From NCBI GenBank assembly GCA_963701015.1, contig OY969556.1, positions 2,294,001 through 2,358,000 of the forward strand: DNA of 64,000 nucleotides, written 5' to 3'. Shown in pieces: positions 46,901 to 57,200 of this stretch. A program made the position numbers and the translations under genes. The notes beneath the pieces are model-generated. The model saw only the letters and a list, made by a program, of their open reading frames with translations. It was not told the origin of the DNA and did no database searches. Position 1 is the stretch's first letter. Each line of letters starts with the position of its first letter. Origin of the DNA: MFD09286-c1 sp963701015. Its GTDB lineage: Bacteria > Bacteroidota > Bacteroidia > Bacteroidales > DTGW01.

Positions 46901-49900
46901 CGGCTATAGTTATAGTATCACCCGAATGGTCAGTAGTTGGCGTAAAGGATGTTATTTTGGGAGTAGGTAGTACATTACTTTTTAATACTGAAATTGAATT
47001 AGAACTGCTATAATTCGCAATCTCTATGTCGGGTTTTCCATCTCCATCTATATCCCCAATTGCTATACTCCTGGGGTTAGCTCCCGTTGGATAATCTAAC
47101 TTAGCAGAAAATGAAATTGTACCACTTGTGCATAAATTACGAAATACTGAGATGCTACTAGATGCATTGTTCACTAATGCCAAATCAGGCTTACCATCGC
47201 CATCCAAATCGCTTATGGCTAATATCACCGGACTAGACCCCGTGGTATAATCAACCTTAGTTGCAAATGAAATAGTTCCGCTTATACTCGTATTGCGCAA
47301 AACTGATACGGTATTGGAACTATAATTCACCACAGCCAAATCGGGTTTACCGTCACCGTCCAAATCACCTATCGCCTGGTTGTATGGACCAGTACCTGTA
47401 GTATAATCAATTTTTGGTGCAAATGATATAGTGCCATTTGTGCATGTAGAGCGTAATACTGAAATAGTGTTGGATGCATAATTTGACACAGCCAGGTCGG
47501 GACTTCCGTCTCCATCTATATCATTTATTGAAACACTTATTGGGGAACTTCCTGTGGTAAAATCAACTTTACTTGCAAATGATATTGTTCCGTTGGTACA
47601 ATTGTTTCTAAATATAGAAACAGTATTTGAACCATAGTTTGTTACTACTATTTCAGGTTTTCCGTCCCTATCCAAATCTCCAATTGATACACAATAAGGA
47701 TATGAACCAGTTGCATAATCCACTTTACTTGCAAACAAAACATTTCCGATTGTACTTGTATTGCGCAAAACTGAAACTGTATTGGAAGTGTAATTTGCTA
47801 CAACCAGGTCCGGTTTACCATCACCGTCCAAATCACCTATTGATACACTTAAAGGTTTTGTGCCTACAACAAAATCAACTTTGGGTGCAAACGATACAGT
47901 GCCGACTGTGCTTGTATTCAACAATACTGACATAGTATTGGAGCCTGTACCGGAACCTGTATTCACTACAACAATGTCAGATTTGCCATCACCGTCCAAA
48001 TCACCTATTGATATTATTGAAGGGTAAGTTCCTGAAGTAAAATCTACCTTTTGTGCAAAAGAATAAGAATCGAAAGCATTGCTACCGGGAAAAGTAGTTA
48101 TAAAAGGCTGACTTGAATAGGCCGTTAAGCCTGTGCTTATATCAGAAACCGAGAGGGGTTGATATGTTGCCCCTATCGGCACTGCTACTGTAAGTGAAGT
48201 GGTGGTAGCGGATGTGACAGTTGCCTGTATAGCACCAAAAAATACAATATTGTTAGCCAATGTAGTATTAAAATTAGTTCCGGTAATTGTTACCGTAGTA
48301 CCTGTTGCGCCCGAAGTAGGGGAAAAAGAAGTTATGGCTGGTGGCGGAAGAAATGTAAACCCTGCCTTTGCAGTGTTACCACTGGGTGTGGTAACACTTA
48401 CATTACCAGATGAACCTAATGCCAATGTTGCGGTAATACTTTTAGCTGACACTACGGTATATGATGCAGCGGCAGTATTGCCAAACATAACAGATGACGC
48501 ACCAATAAGGTTAGCTCCATAAATTATTACTGTAGCATCTTGAATAGCGTTAGCAGGCGTAAATGAAGTAATGGTTGGGGCTGGCGGTGTGGTATAAGTA
48601 AACCCGGCAAGACTATCCGTTCCACCACCAGGCACATAAACGCTAACTTTTCCGCTTGCCCCTGTATTTACAACTGCAGTAATACTCGTTGAGGAAACCA
48701 CTTTAAAAGAAAGTGCAGATGTTCTACCAAATTGTATAGAAGTAGTTCCTGTAAAATTACTGCCAATAATTGTAACTGTATCGCCCCAAGTTGCAGTAGT
48801 TGGCGTAAAGGATGTTATTTTGGGAGCAGGTAGTGCATTACTTTTTAATACTGAAATTGAATTAGAACTGCTATAATTCGCAATCTCTATGTCGGGTTTT
48901 CCATCTCCATCTATATCCCCAATTGCTATACTCCTGGGGTTAGCTCCCGTTGGATAATCTAACTTAGCAGAAAATGAAATTGTACCACTTGTGCATAAAT
49001 TACGAAATACTGAGATGCTACTAGATGCATTGTTCACTAATGCCAAATCAGGCTTACCATCGCCATCCAAATCGCTTATGGCTAATATCACCGGACTAGA
49101 CCCCGTGGTATAATCAACCTTAGTTGCAAATGAAATAGTTCCGCTTATACTCGTATTGCGCAAAACTGATACGGTATTGGAACTATAATTCACCACAGCC
49201 AAATCGGGTTTACCGTCACCGTCCAAATCACCTATCGCCTGGTTGTATGGACCAGTACCTGTAGTATAATCAATTTTTGGTGCAAATGATATAGTGCCAT
49301 TTGTGCATGTAGAGCGTAATACTGAAATAGTGTTGGATGCATAATTTGACACAGCCAGGTCGGGACTTCCGTCTCCATCTATATCATTTATTGAAACACT
49401 TATTGGGGAACTTCCTGTGGTAAAATCAACTTTACTTGCAAATGATATTGTTCCGTTGGTACAATTGTTTCTAAATATAGAAACAGTATTTGAACCATAG
49501 TTTGTTACTACTATTTCAGGTTTTCCGTCCCTATCCAAATCTCCAATTGATACACAATAAGGATATGAACCAGTTGCATAATCCACTTTACTTGCAAACA
49601 AAACATTTCCGATTGTACTTGTATTGCGCAAAACTGAAACTGTATTGGAAGTGTAATTTGCTATAACCAGGTCCGGTTTACCATCACCGTCCAAATCACC
49701 TATTGATACACTTAAAGGTTTTGTGCCTACAACAAAATCAACTTTGGGTGCAAACGATACAGTGCCGACTGTGCTTGTATTCAACAATACTGAAATAGTA
49801 TTGGAGCCTGTACCGGAACCTGTATTCACTACAACAATGTCAGATTTGCCATCACCGTCCAAATCACCTATTGATATTATTGAAGGGTAAGTTCCTGAAG

Positions 49901-52900
49901 TAAAATCTACCTTTTGTGCAAAAGAATAAGAATCGAAAGCATTGCTACCGGGAAAAGTAGTTATAAAAGGCTGACTTGAATAGGCCGTTAAGCCTGTGCT
50001 TATATCAGAAACCGAGAGGGGTTGATATGTTGCCCCTATCGGCACTGCTACTGTAAGTGAAGTGGTGGTAGCGGATGTGACAGTTGCCTGTATAGCACCA
50101 AAAAATACAATATTGTTAGCCAATGTAGTATTAAAATTAGTTCCGGTAATTGTTACCGTAGTACCTGTTGCGCCCGAAGTAGGGGAAAAAGAAGTTATGG
50201 CTGGTGGCGGAAGAAATGTAAACCCTGCCAAAGTTGCTGTTCCTCCAGGAGTTGTAACACTAATACTTCCTGATGAACCTATTCCCAAAATTGCAGTAAT
50301 ACTAGTAGCTGAAACAACTGTAAATGAAACTGCAGCTGTGCCACCAAACTTTACAGCGGTTGTACCAATAAAGTTTGTACCTGTAATAGTAACTGTTGTA
50401 CATTGAATGGCGCTAACTGGGGTAAATGATGTTATGGTAGGTATTGGTGGTGTGGAATAAGTAAACCCTGCAAGACTATCTATTCCACCACCAGGCACAT
50501 AAACGCTAACTTTTCCGCTTGCCCCTGAATTTACAATTGCTGTAATACTGGTTGGGGAAATCAGGGTACTAGAATAGGCTGCTGTTCCACCAAATTGAGC
50601 CATAACTGTGCCTACAAAATTTGCGCCAGTTATAGTTACTGTGTTTCCAGAAGTAGCTGTTATTGGTGTAAAGGATGTTATTTTGGGTGCAGGTAGTACA
50701 CTATTTTTTAGTACTGAAAATGTATTAGAAGATTTATTTGTTATAACCATATCTGGTTTACCATCTCCATCTATATCACCAATTGCAATATAACAAGGGA
50801 CATTCCCCAATGTATAATCAACTTTAGTTGCAAGAGAAATTGAGCCACTTGATGAAATATTCTTAAATACCGAAATATTACTTCCACTACTATATCCGAT
50901 AACTAAGTCAGGCTTTCCATCTCCATCTATGTCTCCAGTCACCACACAATAAGGTGAACTATTAACAACATAATCAATATGAGTGGCCATAGAAATAGAG
51001 CCAACAGTACTAGTATTTCTAAGAACGGATATAGAACCAGAGGATGAATTTGTTACAACAATATCTGATTTTCCATCACTATCCAAATCTGTAATTGAAA
51101 TATTATTGGGTGAAATCCCAGTATTTAATTGAATTCCATAATCAAAAGATATAGTTCCTGGAATACTGGTATTTCTCATGATTACAATAAGATTGGTATT
51201 ATCATTTGCAGCCACTAGGTCTGGCTTTTTATCACCGTCTAAATCAGCCATTGCGTCAAATGTATAAGAATTCATAATATTTATTACAATTCTTGGAGCA
51301 AAGGTAATTGAACCGACTGTTCCAATATTATGAAAAACTGAACCATTATTGTAATTTCCTACAAACAAATCAGCTCTACCATCTCCATCAATATCACATA
51401 TTGAAGTATGATATGCCGGACCACCCACTGAATAGTCAACCTTTGGTTCAAAAGATATCGTCCCATTAGTACTATTATTTTTAAAGACTGAAATTGTATT
51501 AGAATTCTTATTTGAAACTACTAAATCAGGTCTTCCATCACCATCAATATCTCCAATTGTAACAGTATTTGGACCTGAACCTGTTGCGAAATCTTGTTTT
51601 GTGGCAAAAGAAATTGTTCCATTTGTACTAATATTTCTAAAAACTGAAATTGTGTTGGAGCCATAATTGGCTACTACCAGGTCAATTGCACCATTTCCAT
51701 CTAAATCACCTGTTGCTACACATTGGGGATTAGTACCCGTAGCAAAATCAACCTTATTTGCAAAAGAATAAGGATCAAAAGCATTACTACCAGAAAAAGT
51801 AATATTAAATGGTTTCGTAGAATATACTGTTATACCAGTAGTTATATCTGTAACTGAGATTTTATCATAAGTAGCACCATATGGCACAGATGCTGTAAGA
51901 GAGGTAGCAGAAGCACTTAAAACAGTAGCTTTTGTAGCACCAAAAAATACAGCATTATTAGCAAGTGTAGTATTAAAATTAGTCCCTGTTATTGTTACTG
52001 TAGTACCTACAGCACCTGAAGTTGGTGAAAAAGAGCTAAAGGTTGGGAATTGTACAAATGTAAATCCAACCATATTTGCAGTACCCCCCGGAGTTGAGAT
52101 ACTAATGTTACCAGTTGTTCCTGTTCCTACAATTGCAGTTATACTTGTGAAAGAATTAATTTTAAAACTTTGTGCAGGAGTACCACCAAAACTAACAAAT
52201 GTTGTTCCTATAAAACTTGTACCAGTTATTGTAACAGTATTTCCTGTGCAAGCTGTCAAAGGAAAGCATGAAGAAATTGTTGGGGCAGGTGGAATATTAA
52301 AGGTAAAACCACCAAGATTTGCCACACCACGGCCATTAACAATTACACCTATATTACCTGAAGCTCCTGCACCTATAACAGCAGTTATACTTGTGGAAGA
52401 AACAACCTTAAAAGAATAGGCAGATACACCTCCAAAAGTAACTGTATTTGTACCAGTAAAGTTGGTTCCTGAAATGGTTATCGTATCTCCCGAAGTTGCA
52501 CTTGCAGGAGTAAATGATGTAATAGTGGGAACTGGGAGAACATTATTCTGCCACACTACAAGGCCACCGTAATTTATTTTTGCTGATATAATATCGGGCT
52601 TTCCATCGCCATCTAAATCAGCCAATGCTAGGCCTTCTGGTGTACTAATTGCATTAAAGTCTACTTTAGTTGCAAATGAAATTGTGCCACTTATACAGTT
52701 ATTTCTATATATGCTTATATTATCTGATGAACTATTAGCAACTGCGATATCCGGTTTTCCATCTCCATCTATATCAGTAGCAGAAATAAACCTAGGATAT
52801 GAATTTGTAGTATAATCAATCTCTGTTCCAAATGAAATTGTACCAATAGAACTGGTATTTCTCAAAATTGCAATTTTGCCTGTAGAGGTCGATACAATAT

Positions 52901-53972
52901 CAGGTTTTCCATCTCCATCTAAATCAGTAGCTATAATACATTCACTACTTGCGTCTGCACTAATATCAAATCTTGAAGCAAAGGAAATGGAACCAGCCGA
53001 TGAAGTGTTTCTAAAAATAGAAATATAATACCCACTTTTAATCACCATGTCAGGTTTTCCATCCCCATCAATATCGGCAAACACTATACTTGAAGTCATA
53101 CTACCATTAGCTATAAAATCCTTCTTAGTATTAAATGAAATTGTACCAATAGAACTATTATTTTTAAAAACTGAGATGGTATTAGATGAAGTATTTGCCA
53201 CTGCGATATCCGGTTTGCCATCACCATCTATATCACCAATAGCAACACAATAAGGAATACTGCCTGTAGTTGAATCAATCCTTGATGCAAAAGATATATT
53301 ATTAATAGTACTTGTATTTCTGAATATTGAAATGGTATTGGAACCTGCATTGGTAACAACAACATCCGGTTTACCATCACCATCTAAATCACCAGTAGCA
53401 ACATAAGTTGGATGAGTGCCTAATGTGAAAGTCTTTTCGGTTGCAAATGAAATTGTTCCAACTGAACTTGTATTGCTTATTACGGATAAAACATTATTAG
53501 TGTAATCAGGAGCAATAATATCCACTTTTCCATCTCCATCCAAATCACATACAGTTACTTTTAAAGGTTGATGACTATTTAAAAAGCCAGCTGCATTATT
53601 AAAGGAATACGAATCGAATGCATTACTACCATTAAATGTAGTTATAAATGGTTTTACAGAATATACTGTTAACCCTGTTGAAATATCAGTAACTGAAAAT
53701 GGTTGATATGTTGCCCCAACCGGCACTGTAACTATAAGTGAAGTTGTGGTAGCGGAAGTTACTGTTGCTTTGGTAGCGCCAAAAAACACAACGTTATTGG
53801 CAGCTGTAGTATTAAAGTTTGTACCTGTTATGGTTACCGTTGTCCCAATTGCGCCAGAAGTTGGGGAAAAAGAGGTTATAGTTGGGGGCGAAACGGCCCA
53901 CGTGCTTGCATATGTAAATAGAAAAAACAAGGCAGTCATGCCCAGGGTTTTAAAAGGCAATAGCTTCTTCAT
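43917..53972 (-). CDS. giant FG-GAP/IPT repeat surface protein with T9SS type A sorting domain
   Basis: The protein has 3351 residues with a signal peptide near residues 1-27. It is built of five super-modules of about 615-620 residues. Each starts with an IPT/TIG Ig-like domain (ITSFSPTSGATGTTVTITG) followed by a block of FG-GAP/VCBS repeats with calcium-binding-type DLDGDGKPDLVVAN motifs, then more IPT domains. Several dozen FG-GAP motifs are present. Near the C-terminus are an MBG-like region (ITFNALNQPTYGNADF) and a type A T9SS sorting domain (YIYPNPADDAIIITG ... GIYNLKIDSF). The likely role is cell-surface adhesion or binding, by architecture only. Super-modules 3 and 4 are almost identical over 1.4 kb. 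A TAnnTTTG promoter lies 85 nt upstream. Confidence 0.9.
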   Translation of the reverse strand: MKKLLPFKTLGMTALFFLFTYASTWAVSPPTITSFSPTSGAIGTTVTITGTNFNTTAANNVVFFGATKATVTSATTTSLIVTVPVGATYQPFSVTDISTGLTVYSVKPFITTFNGSNAFDSYSFNNAAGFLNSHQPLKVTVCDLDGDGKVDIIAPDYTNNVLSVISNTSSVGTISFATEKTFTLGTHPTYVATGDLDGDGKPDVVVTNAGSNTISIFRNTSTINNISFASRIDSTTGSIPYCVAIGDIDGDGKPDIAVANTSSNTISVFKNNSSIGTISFNTKKDFIANGSMTSSIVFADIDGDGKPDMVIKSGYYISIFRNTSSAGSISFASRFDISADASSECIIATDLDGDGKPDIVSTSTGKIAILRNTSSIGTISFGTEIDYTTNSYPRFISATDIDGDGKPDIAVANSSSDNISIYRNNCISGTISFATKVDFNAISTPEGLALADLDGDGKPDIISAKINYGGLVVWQNNVLPVPTITSFTPASATSGDTITISGTNFTGTNTVTFGGVSAYSFKVVSSTSITAVIGAGASGNIGVIVNGRGVANLGGFTFNIPPAPTISSCFPLTACTGNTVTITGTSFIGTTFVSFGGTPAQSFKINSFTSITAIVGTGTTGNISISTPGGTANMVGFTFVQFPTFSSFSPTSGAVGTTVTITGTNFNTTLANNAVFFGATKATVLSASATSLTASVPYGATYDKISVTDITTGITVYSTKPFNITFSGSNAFDPYSFANKVDFATGTNPQCVATGDLDGNGAIDLVVANYGSNTISVFRNISTNGTISFATKQDFATGSGPNTVTIGDIDGDGRPDLVVSNKNSNTISVFKNNSTNGTISFEPKVDYSVGGPAYHTSICDIDGDGRADLFVGNYNNGSVFHNIGTVGSITFAPRIVINIMNSYTFDAMADLDGDKKPDLVAANDNTNLIVIMRNTSIPGTISFDYGIQLNTGISPNNISITDLDSDGKSDIVVTNSSSGSISVLRNTSTVGSISMATHIDYVVNSSPYCVVTGDIDGDGKPDLVIGYSSGSNISVFKNISSSGSISLATKVDYTLGNVPCYIAIGDIDGDGKPDMVITNKSSNTFSVLKNSVLPAPKITSFTPITATSGNTVTITGANFVGTVMAQFGGTAAYSSTLISPTSITAIVNSGASGKVSVYVPGGGIDSLAGFTYSTPPIPTITSFTPVSAIQCTTVTITGTNFIGTTAVKFGGTAAVSFTVVSATSITAILGIGSSGSISVTTPGGTATLAGFTFLPPPAITSFSPTSGATGTTVTITGTNFNTTLANNIVFFGAIQATVTSATTTSLTVAVPIGATYQPLSVSDISTGLTAYSSQPFITTFPGSNAFDSYSFAQKVDFTSGTYPSIISIGDLDGDGKSDIVVVNTGSGTGSNTISVLLNTSTVGTVSFAPKVDFVVGTKPLSVSIGDLDGDGKPDLVIANYTSNTVSVLRNTSTIGNVLFASKVDYATGSYPYCVSIGDLDRDGKPEIVVTNYGSNTVSIFRNNCTNGTISFASKVDFTTGSSPISVSINDIDGDGSPDLAVSNYASNTISVLRSTCTNGTISFAPKIDYTTGTGPYNQAIGDLDGDGKPDLAVVNYSSNTVSVLRNTSISGTISFATKVDYTTGSSPVILAISDLDGDGKPDLALVNNASSSISVFRNLCTSGTISFSAKLDYPTGANPRSIAIGDIDGDGKPDIEIANYSSSNSISVLKSNALPAPKITSFTPTTATWGDTVTIIGSNFTGTTSIQFGRTSALSFKVVSSTSITAVVNTGASGKVSVYVPGGGTDSLAGFTYTTPPAPTITSFTPANAIQDATVIIYGANLIGASSVMFGNTAAASYTVVSAKSITATLALGSSGNVSVTTPSGNTAKAGFTFLPPPAITSFSPTSGATGTTVTITGTNFNTTLANNIVFFGAIQATVTSATTTSLTVAVPIGATYQPLSVSDISTGLTAYSSQPFITTFPGSNAFDSYSFAQKVDFTSGTYPSIISIGDLDGDGKSDIVVVNTGSGTGSNTMSVLLNTSTVGTVSFAPKVDFVVGTKPLSVSIGDLDGDGKPDLVVANYTSNTVSVLRNTSTIGNVLFASKVDYATGSYPYCVSIGDLDRDGKPEIVVTNYGSNTVSIFRNNCTNGTISFASKVDFTTGSSPISVSINDIDGDGSPDLAVSNYASNTISVLRSTCTNGTISFAPKIDYTTGTGPYNQAIGDLDGDGKPDLAVVNYSSNTVSVLRNTSISGTISFATKVDYTTGSSPVILAISDLDGDGKPDLALVNNASSSISVFRNLCTSGTISFSAKLDYPTGANPRSIAIGDIDGDGKPDIEIANYSSSNSISVLKSNVLPTPKITSFTPTTDHSGDTITIAGSNFNVTPVVQFGGTAANSVKLVSPTIISAVIGNGTSGSVSVYIPGGGTASLAGFIYIPVPTITSFTPTSGSTGTVITITGTNFTGATAVSFGGKAATSFTIVSSTSINAVVATGASGSVSVTTPGGTATLVGYTFMPPPTITSFTPTSGAQGTLVTISGTNFNTIAANNIVFFGAAMAKVSSATSTSLIVTVPTNSTFKPISVTNLTTGLSAYATSPFNTTFNGGAVFNDESFAAKVDNSSGINPYSVYMADIDGDGMTDIIVVSGSKTVSVYRNTSSNDTVLFAPKINFITGTDPSSVSIGDLDGDGKPDIVVTNSSDNTVSVFKNSSTSGSVSFANKVDFITGSTPVSVTISDLDGDGWPDLVVANQFSNSISVLRNITTKNTINSTSFASKVDYATGNQPKCVLTGNLDGNGKLDIAIANWASNTISLFRNTSSIGTISFNAKVDYNAGSGSQSISIGDLDGDGKPDLVVANSVDIVVSLFHNTSSSDTITFDPKIDLPAGNSPFGISICDMNGDGKLDLAVVNSMDNNVSIYNNTSTSGSISFATKYNYLTGSNPVSISAGDINGDGKPDLVIVNENDNTVSVIRNTSKIPTLISFAPTSGSAGATITISGTDFTEATLVSFGGTAATSFNVLSPTSISAVVSTGASGNVSVTTPNGMATRSGFTFIPIATIASFYPTSGSSGATVTIKGVKFTGTTAIYFGGTAAASFKVVSDTIITAIVASGASGNVSLTSPGGTETLSGFTYLQDQTITFNALNQPTYGNADFDPGAIASSLLNVSYTSSNSFVATIVSNHVHIVGAGSSIIYANQAGNATYNAAPQVSQALLVNKAMLIVSVKDTIRKLGQPNPPFIIVYSGFVNMDSAEILDTKPTAICNANVSSVVGTYPITVSGGVDNNYNFTYTNGNLTITPATGIIDASIAGYYIYPNPADDAIIITGANVDKANVMIFDLSGRLMLNCKVMNGRINLQKLVPGIYNLKIDSFNYKLIKQ
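46930..50226 (-). repeat. near-identical duplication of a super-module, period 1863 bp
   Basis: Bases 46930-48363 and 48793-50226 (about 1434 bp each, offset 1863 bp = 621 codons) differ at only a handful of positions, for example CTACAACC versus CTATAACC and GACATAG versus GAAATAG. The spacer 48364-48792 belongs to the same period but has no near-identical copy at its homologous positions. Confidence 0.9.
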
Positions 53973-54057
53973 AATAGTGAATTTTTCAATAGTTACTTGT
54001 TTGTCATATAATTACCATAAAATAAGGCAATTATAAATAATTGGATTATTTGTAACC

Positions 54058-54088
54058 CAAATTTATAAATTAAAATGAATTTTGCAAT
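54058..54088 (-). promoter_or_regulatory. Bacteroidota-type promoter of the FG-GAP gene
   Basis: On the minus strand TAAATTTG (54058-54065) matches TAnnTTTG, and a TTG (54085-54087) lies 19 nt upstream in the -33 position. The start codon is 85 nt downstream. Confidence 0.6.
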
Positions 54089-54125
54089 AAATTAATCTAT
54101 TCAAATGTATAAGTGTAATAAATTG

Positions 54126-54166
54126 GTAAGTGATAAGTGATAAGTGGTAAGTGGTAAGTGGTAATT
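54126..54166 (+). repeat. 7-base tandem repeat (TAAGTGA/TAAGTGG)
   Basis: About five degenerate copies of a heptamer (TAAGTGATAAGTGATAAGTG and onward) lie 40 bp upstream of the helicase gene start. The words differ from those of the composite repeats but share the 7-base period of their tandem parts. Confidence 0.6.
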
Positions 54167-54207
54167 GATTTTTGTTCTTATCTTAGCTTTTGAAAAAAAA
54201 AGAATTC

Positions 54208-57200
54208 ATGTCGAATTTAAAAGTTATACGTGCATCCGCAGGTTCGGGAAAAACATATAGGATTACTGCCGATTATCTTCGATTGCTATTTCGAAATACC
54301 CAAAATTACAAGCACATTTTAGCCGTTACTTTTACCAATAAGGCCACAGAAGAAATGAAAAGCCGGATATTGGGCGAATTATTCAAGATTGCCAACAATC
54401 AAGCTTCCGGTCATATTAATATACTGATAGAAGAATATAATGCATCGGAAATTGAAATAAGGACTAAAGCAAGACATATACTCAATACAATACTACACAA
54501 TTACTCACGTTTTAGCATATCAACCATTGATAGTTTCTTCCAACGGATAATTAAAGCATTTGCGCGTGAAGCGGGCATCCAGTTTAATTTTGAAGTTGCA
54601 CTGAATACAAATGAAATTATTGAACAAGCAGCCGATCAACTTTTGCTTAAGCTCGAAGATGATGCCACTTTGCTGGAATGGTTGGTGCAATTTGCCGAAG
54701 AACGCATTGAGGATGGTAAAAACTGGGATTTTAAGCATGAAATTTTGAAACTTGGCAAAGAACTTTTTAATGAAAAATTTAAATCATTTCCATTATCGTT
54801 TCATAAAAAACTTACAAACAGGGAAGAATTAAAATCGTTTCAAAAACAATTGTTTGCGATTAAAGCAACTTTTGAATCGGAGATGTTGAAATTGGGAAAT
54901 GAAGGCTGGCAGATGATCCAAACCGCTGGTCTTTTGGTTGAAAATTTCAAATTTGGAAAAAATGCTGGCGTTGGGAGTTACTTTTACAGGCTTTCGAAAG
55001 ATTTTTTTGAACCTTCTAACCGTATATTGTCAATGGCCGAATCAGTTGAAAACTGGCTCCCAAAAGACAAAGAAGAAGCACAAAAAGTGCAATCACTGGC
55101 CGATAGCGGATTATACAACTTACTAAATACAATTATTGATAAATACAATTCGAATTATAAAGCTTATAAAACTAGCACTGAAATATTATCGGTATTTTAT
55201 ACCTTAGGAATATTGGCCGATTTATCCACCGAAGTAGCCAATTATTCGAAGGAGAACAATGTATTTGTGCTTGCCGAAGCTGGTGCATTTTTAAAAGCAA
55301 TCATTAGCGATAACGATTCGCCATTTATATACGAAAAAACCGGGCAGCAATTCAATCATTTTATGATTGACGAATTCCAGGACACATCAGGCATTCAATG
55401 GCATAATTTCAAACCATTAATAGGCAATTCGCTTTCGCAGGAGAATGAAAACCTGTTGGTTGGCGATGTAAAACAGTCAATATATCGATGGCGCAACAGT
55501 GATTGGAAAATTATGGCTTCACAGCTCGATGCCGACATGGAAAGTTATGGTCTGACCAATGAAAATTTGAAATATAACTGGCGCAGTAAATTCAATATAA
55601 TAGGTTTTAACAATACATTTTTCAGTTCGGCTCCTGCTATTTTACAAAGCGCATATAATGACTCAATAAGTGATTCAGGCCTAGAAGATACCGAAAAAAT
55701 TGGCTTACAAACCATTATCGGCCTGGCCTATAACAATTGTGTACAGGAAATTTCTCCGGAACGTAATGTACCAGGCGGATATATAAAAATTAATTTTATT
55801 GATAACAGCGCAAAAGACTGGAAACAACAATCACTTGAAAAACTTCCTGAAATACTGGAACAATTGCAGACGAGTGGTCAACAACTAAAAGATATTGCTA
55901 TTTTGGTGCGATCGGCTGCCGATGGTCGTGAAGTAGTTGACTATTTAAATTTATATAAGCAACAATTTTCAGCCGACCATCCTTTTCGCTATGATGTTTT
56001 ATCAAATGAATCGGCATTCCTGAAGAATTCGCTCGTAATAAATTTCATTATAAGCTTATTCAAATATTTAATAAACCCCAACGATTTGGTAAATGCAGCT
56101 GAGTTAGCAAATGACTATATAAACATTTCTAAAAATTCAGTAGAAAAATTGAATTGCTGGAACCCAAAAGAAGTAATGTCTTCAGAAGTAATTGCAACTA
56201 TTGAATCGTTTAAATACCTGGCACCCGATGAAGCTTTTGAACAAATTATTTCAATTTTTAAGTTAAATGAAACAATAGAATATTTGCCTTTTCTTCAGGC
56301 TTTCCATGATTTTATTGCCGAATTTATGGCAACGCATACTTCAAGTTTTGTAAATTTTATAGATTATTGGGAAGATAAAAAACATAACCTTTCAGTTTCG
56401 GTTTCACAAAATCAGGATGCTATAAGGGTAATGACTATCCATAAATCGAAAGGCCTTGAATTTGGAACGGTAATTGTACCATTTTGTCATTGGAAACTTG
56501 ACCACTCAGGATTTAATGCACCTACTATCTGGTGTACACCATTAGAGCAGCCATTTAACCAATTTGAATATCTTCCGGTGCGCTATTCACAACAATTGCA
56601 AAAAACACAATTTAGTCTTGACTATTTCAGTGAAAAAGCACAATCATTTGTCGATAATTTAAATTTATTGTATGTTGCCTTCACAAGAGCTGCTGATAAT
56701 TTATATTTATTTTGTCCGTTGCCTGAAAAAGAGGAGAAATTAAGCACCACCAGTGATTTGATTTTTAAAACTTTAAAGTATGGAATAAATACTGAAGCTG
56801 TTGTTGAACCTTCAATTTCATTCAGTAAAGACTGGAAAGTAAACGAAAATAGTTTTGAATATGGGGAACTTAATAATAGCCCAATGCCTGAGAAAATAGA
56901 AAATAATGAAATTGAACTATTGACTTATCCAAGTTTTGAAATAAAAGAGAAATTGCGTCAACGCTATACTTCTTCTGATTTTTGGGATATTCCTGAAACT
57001 TCAAAACCCAGCGCTGTAAATTATGGTAATATTATGCACCGAATGTTCCAGCAGATTGAAGTGTTCGAAAATATTGAAAAAGCGGCCAATGTTTTGGTTT
57101 TGGAAGGTCTGATAAAACTTGAAGAAAAAGAAAAAGTAATTCAGGAAACACAGGAAATGTTAATACAACCAACTATTAAAGATTGGTATAATGGAAGCTG

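Noticed and set aside
44920..54036. Many plus-strand open frames of 60-114 aa opposite the FG-GAP gene, rich in Val, Pro and Ile
   Set aside because: They repeat with the period of the sense modules, as expected for reverse-complement shadows of repeated codons, and none has a promoter or a family match.
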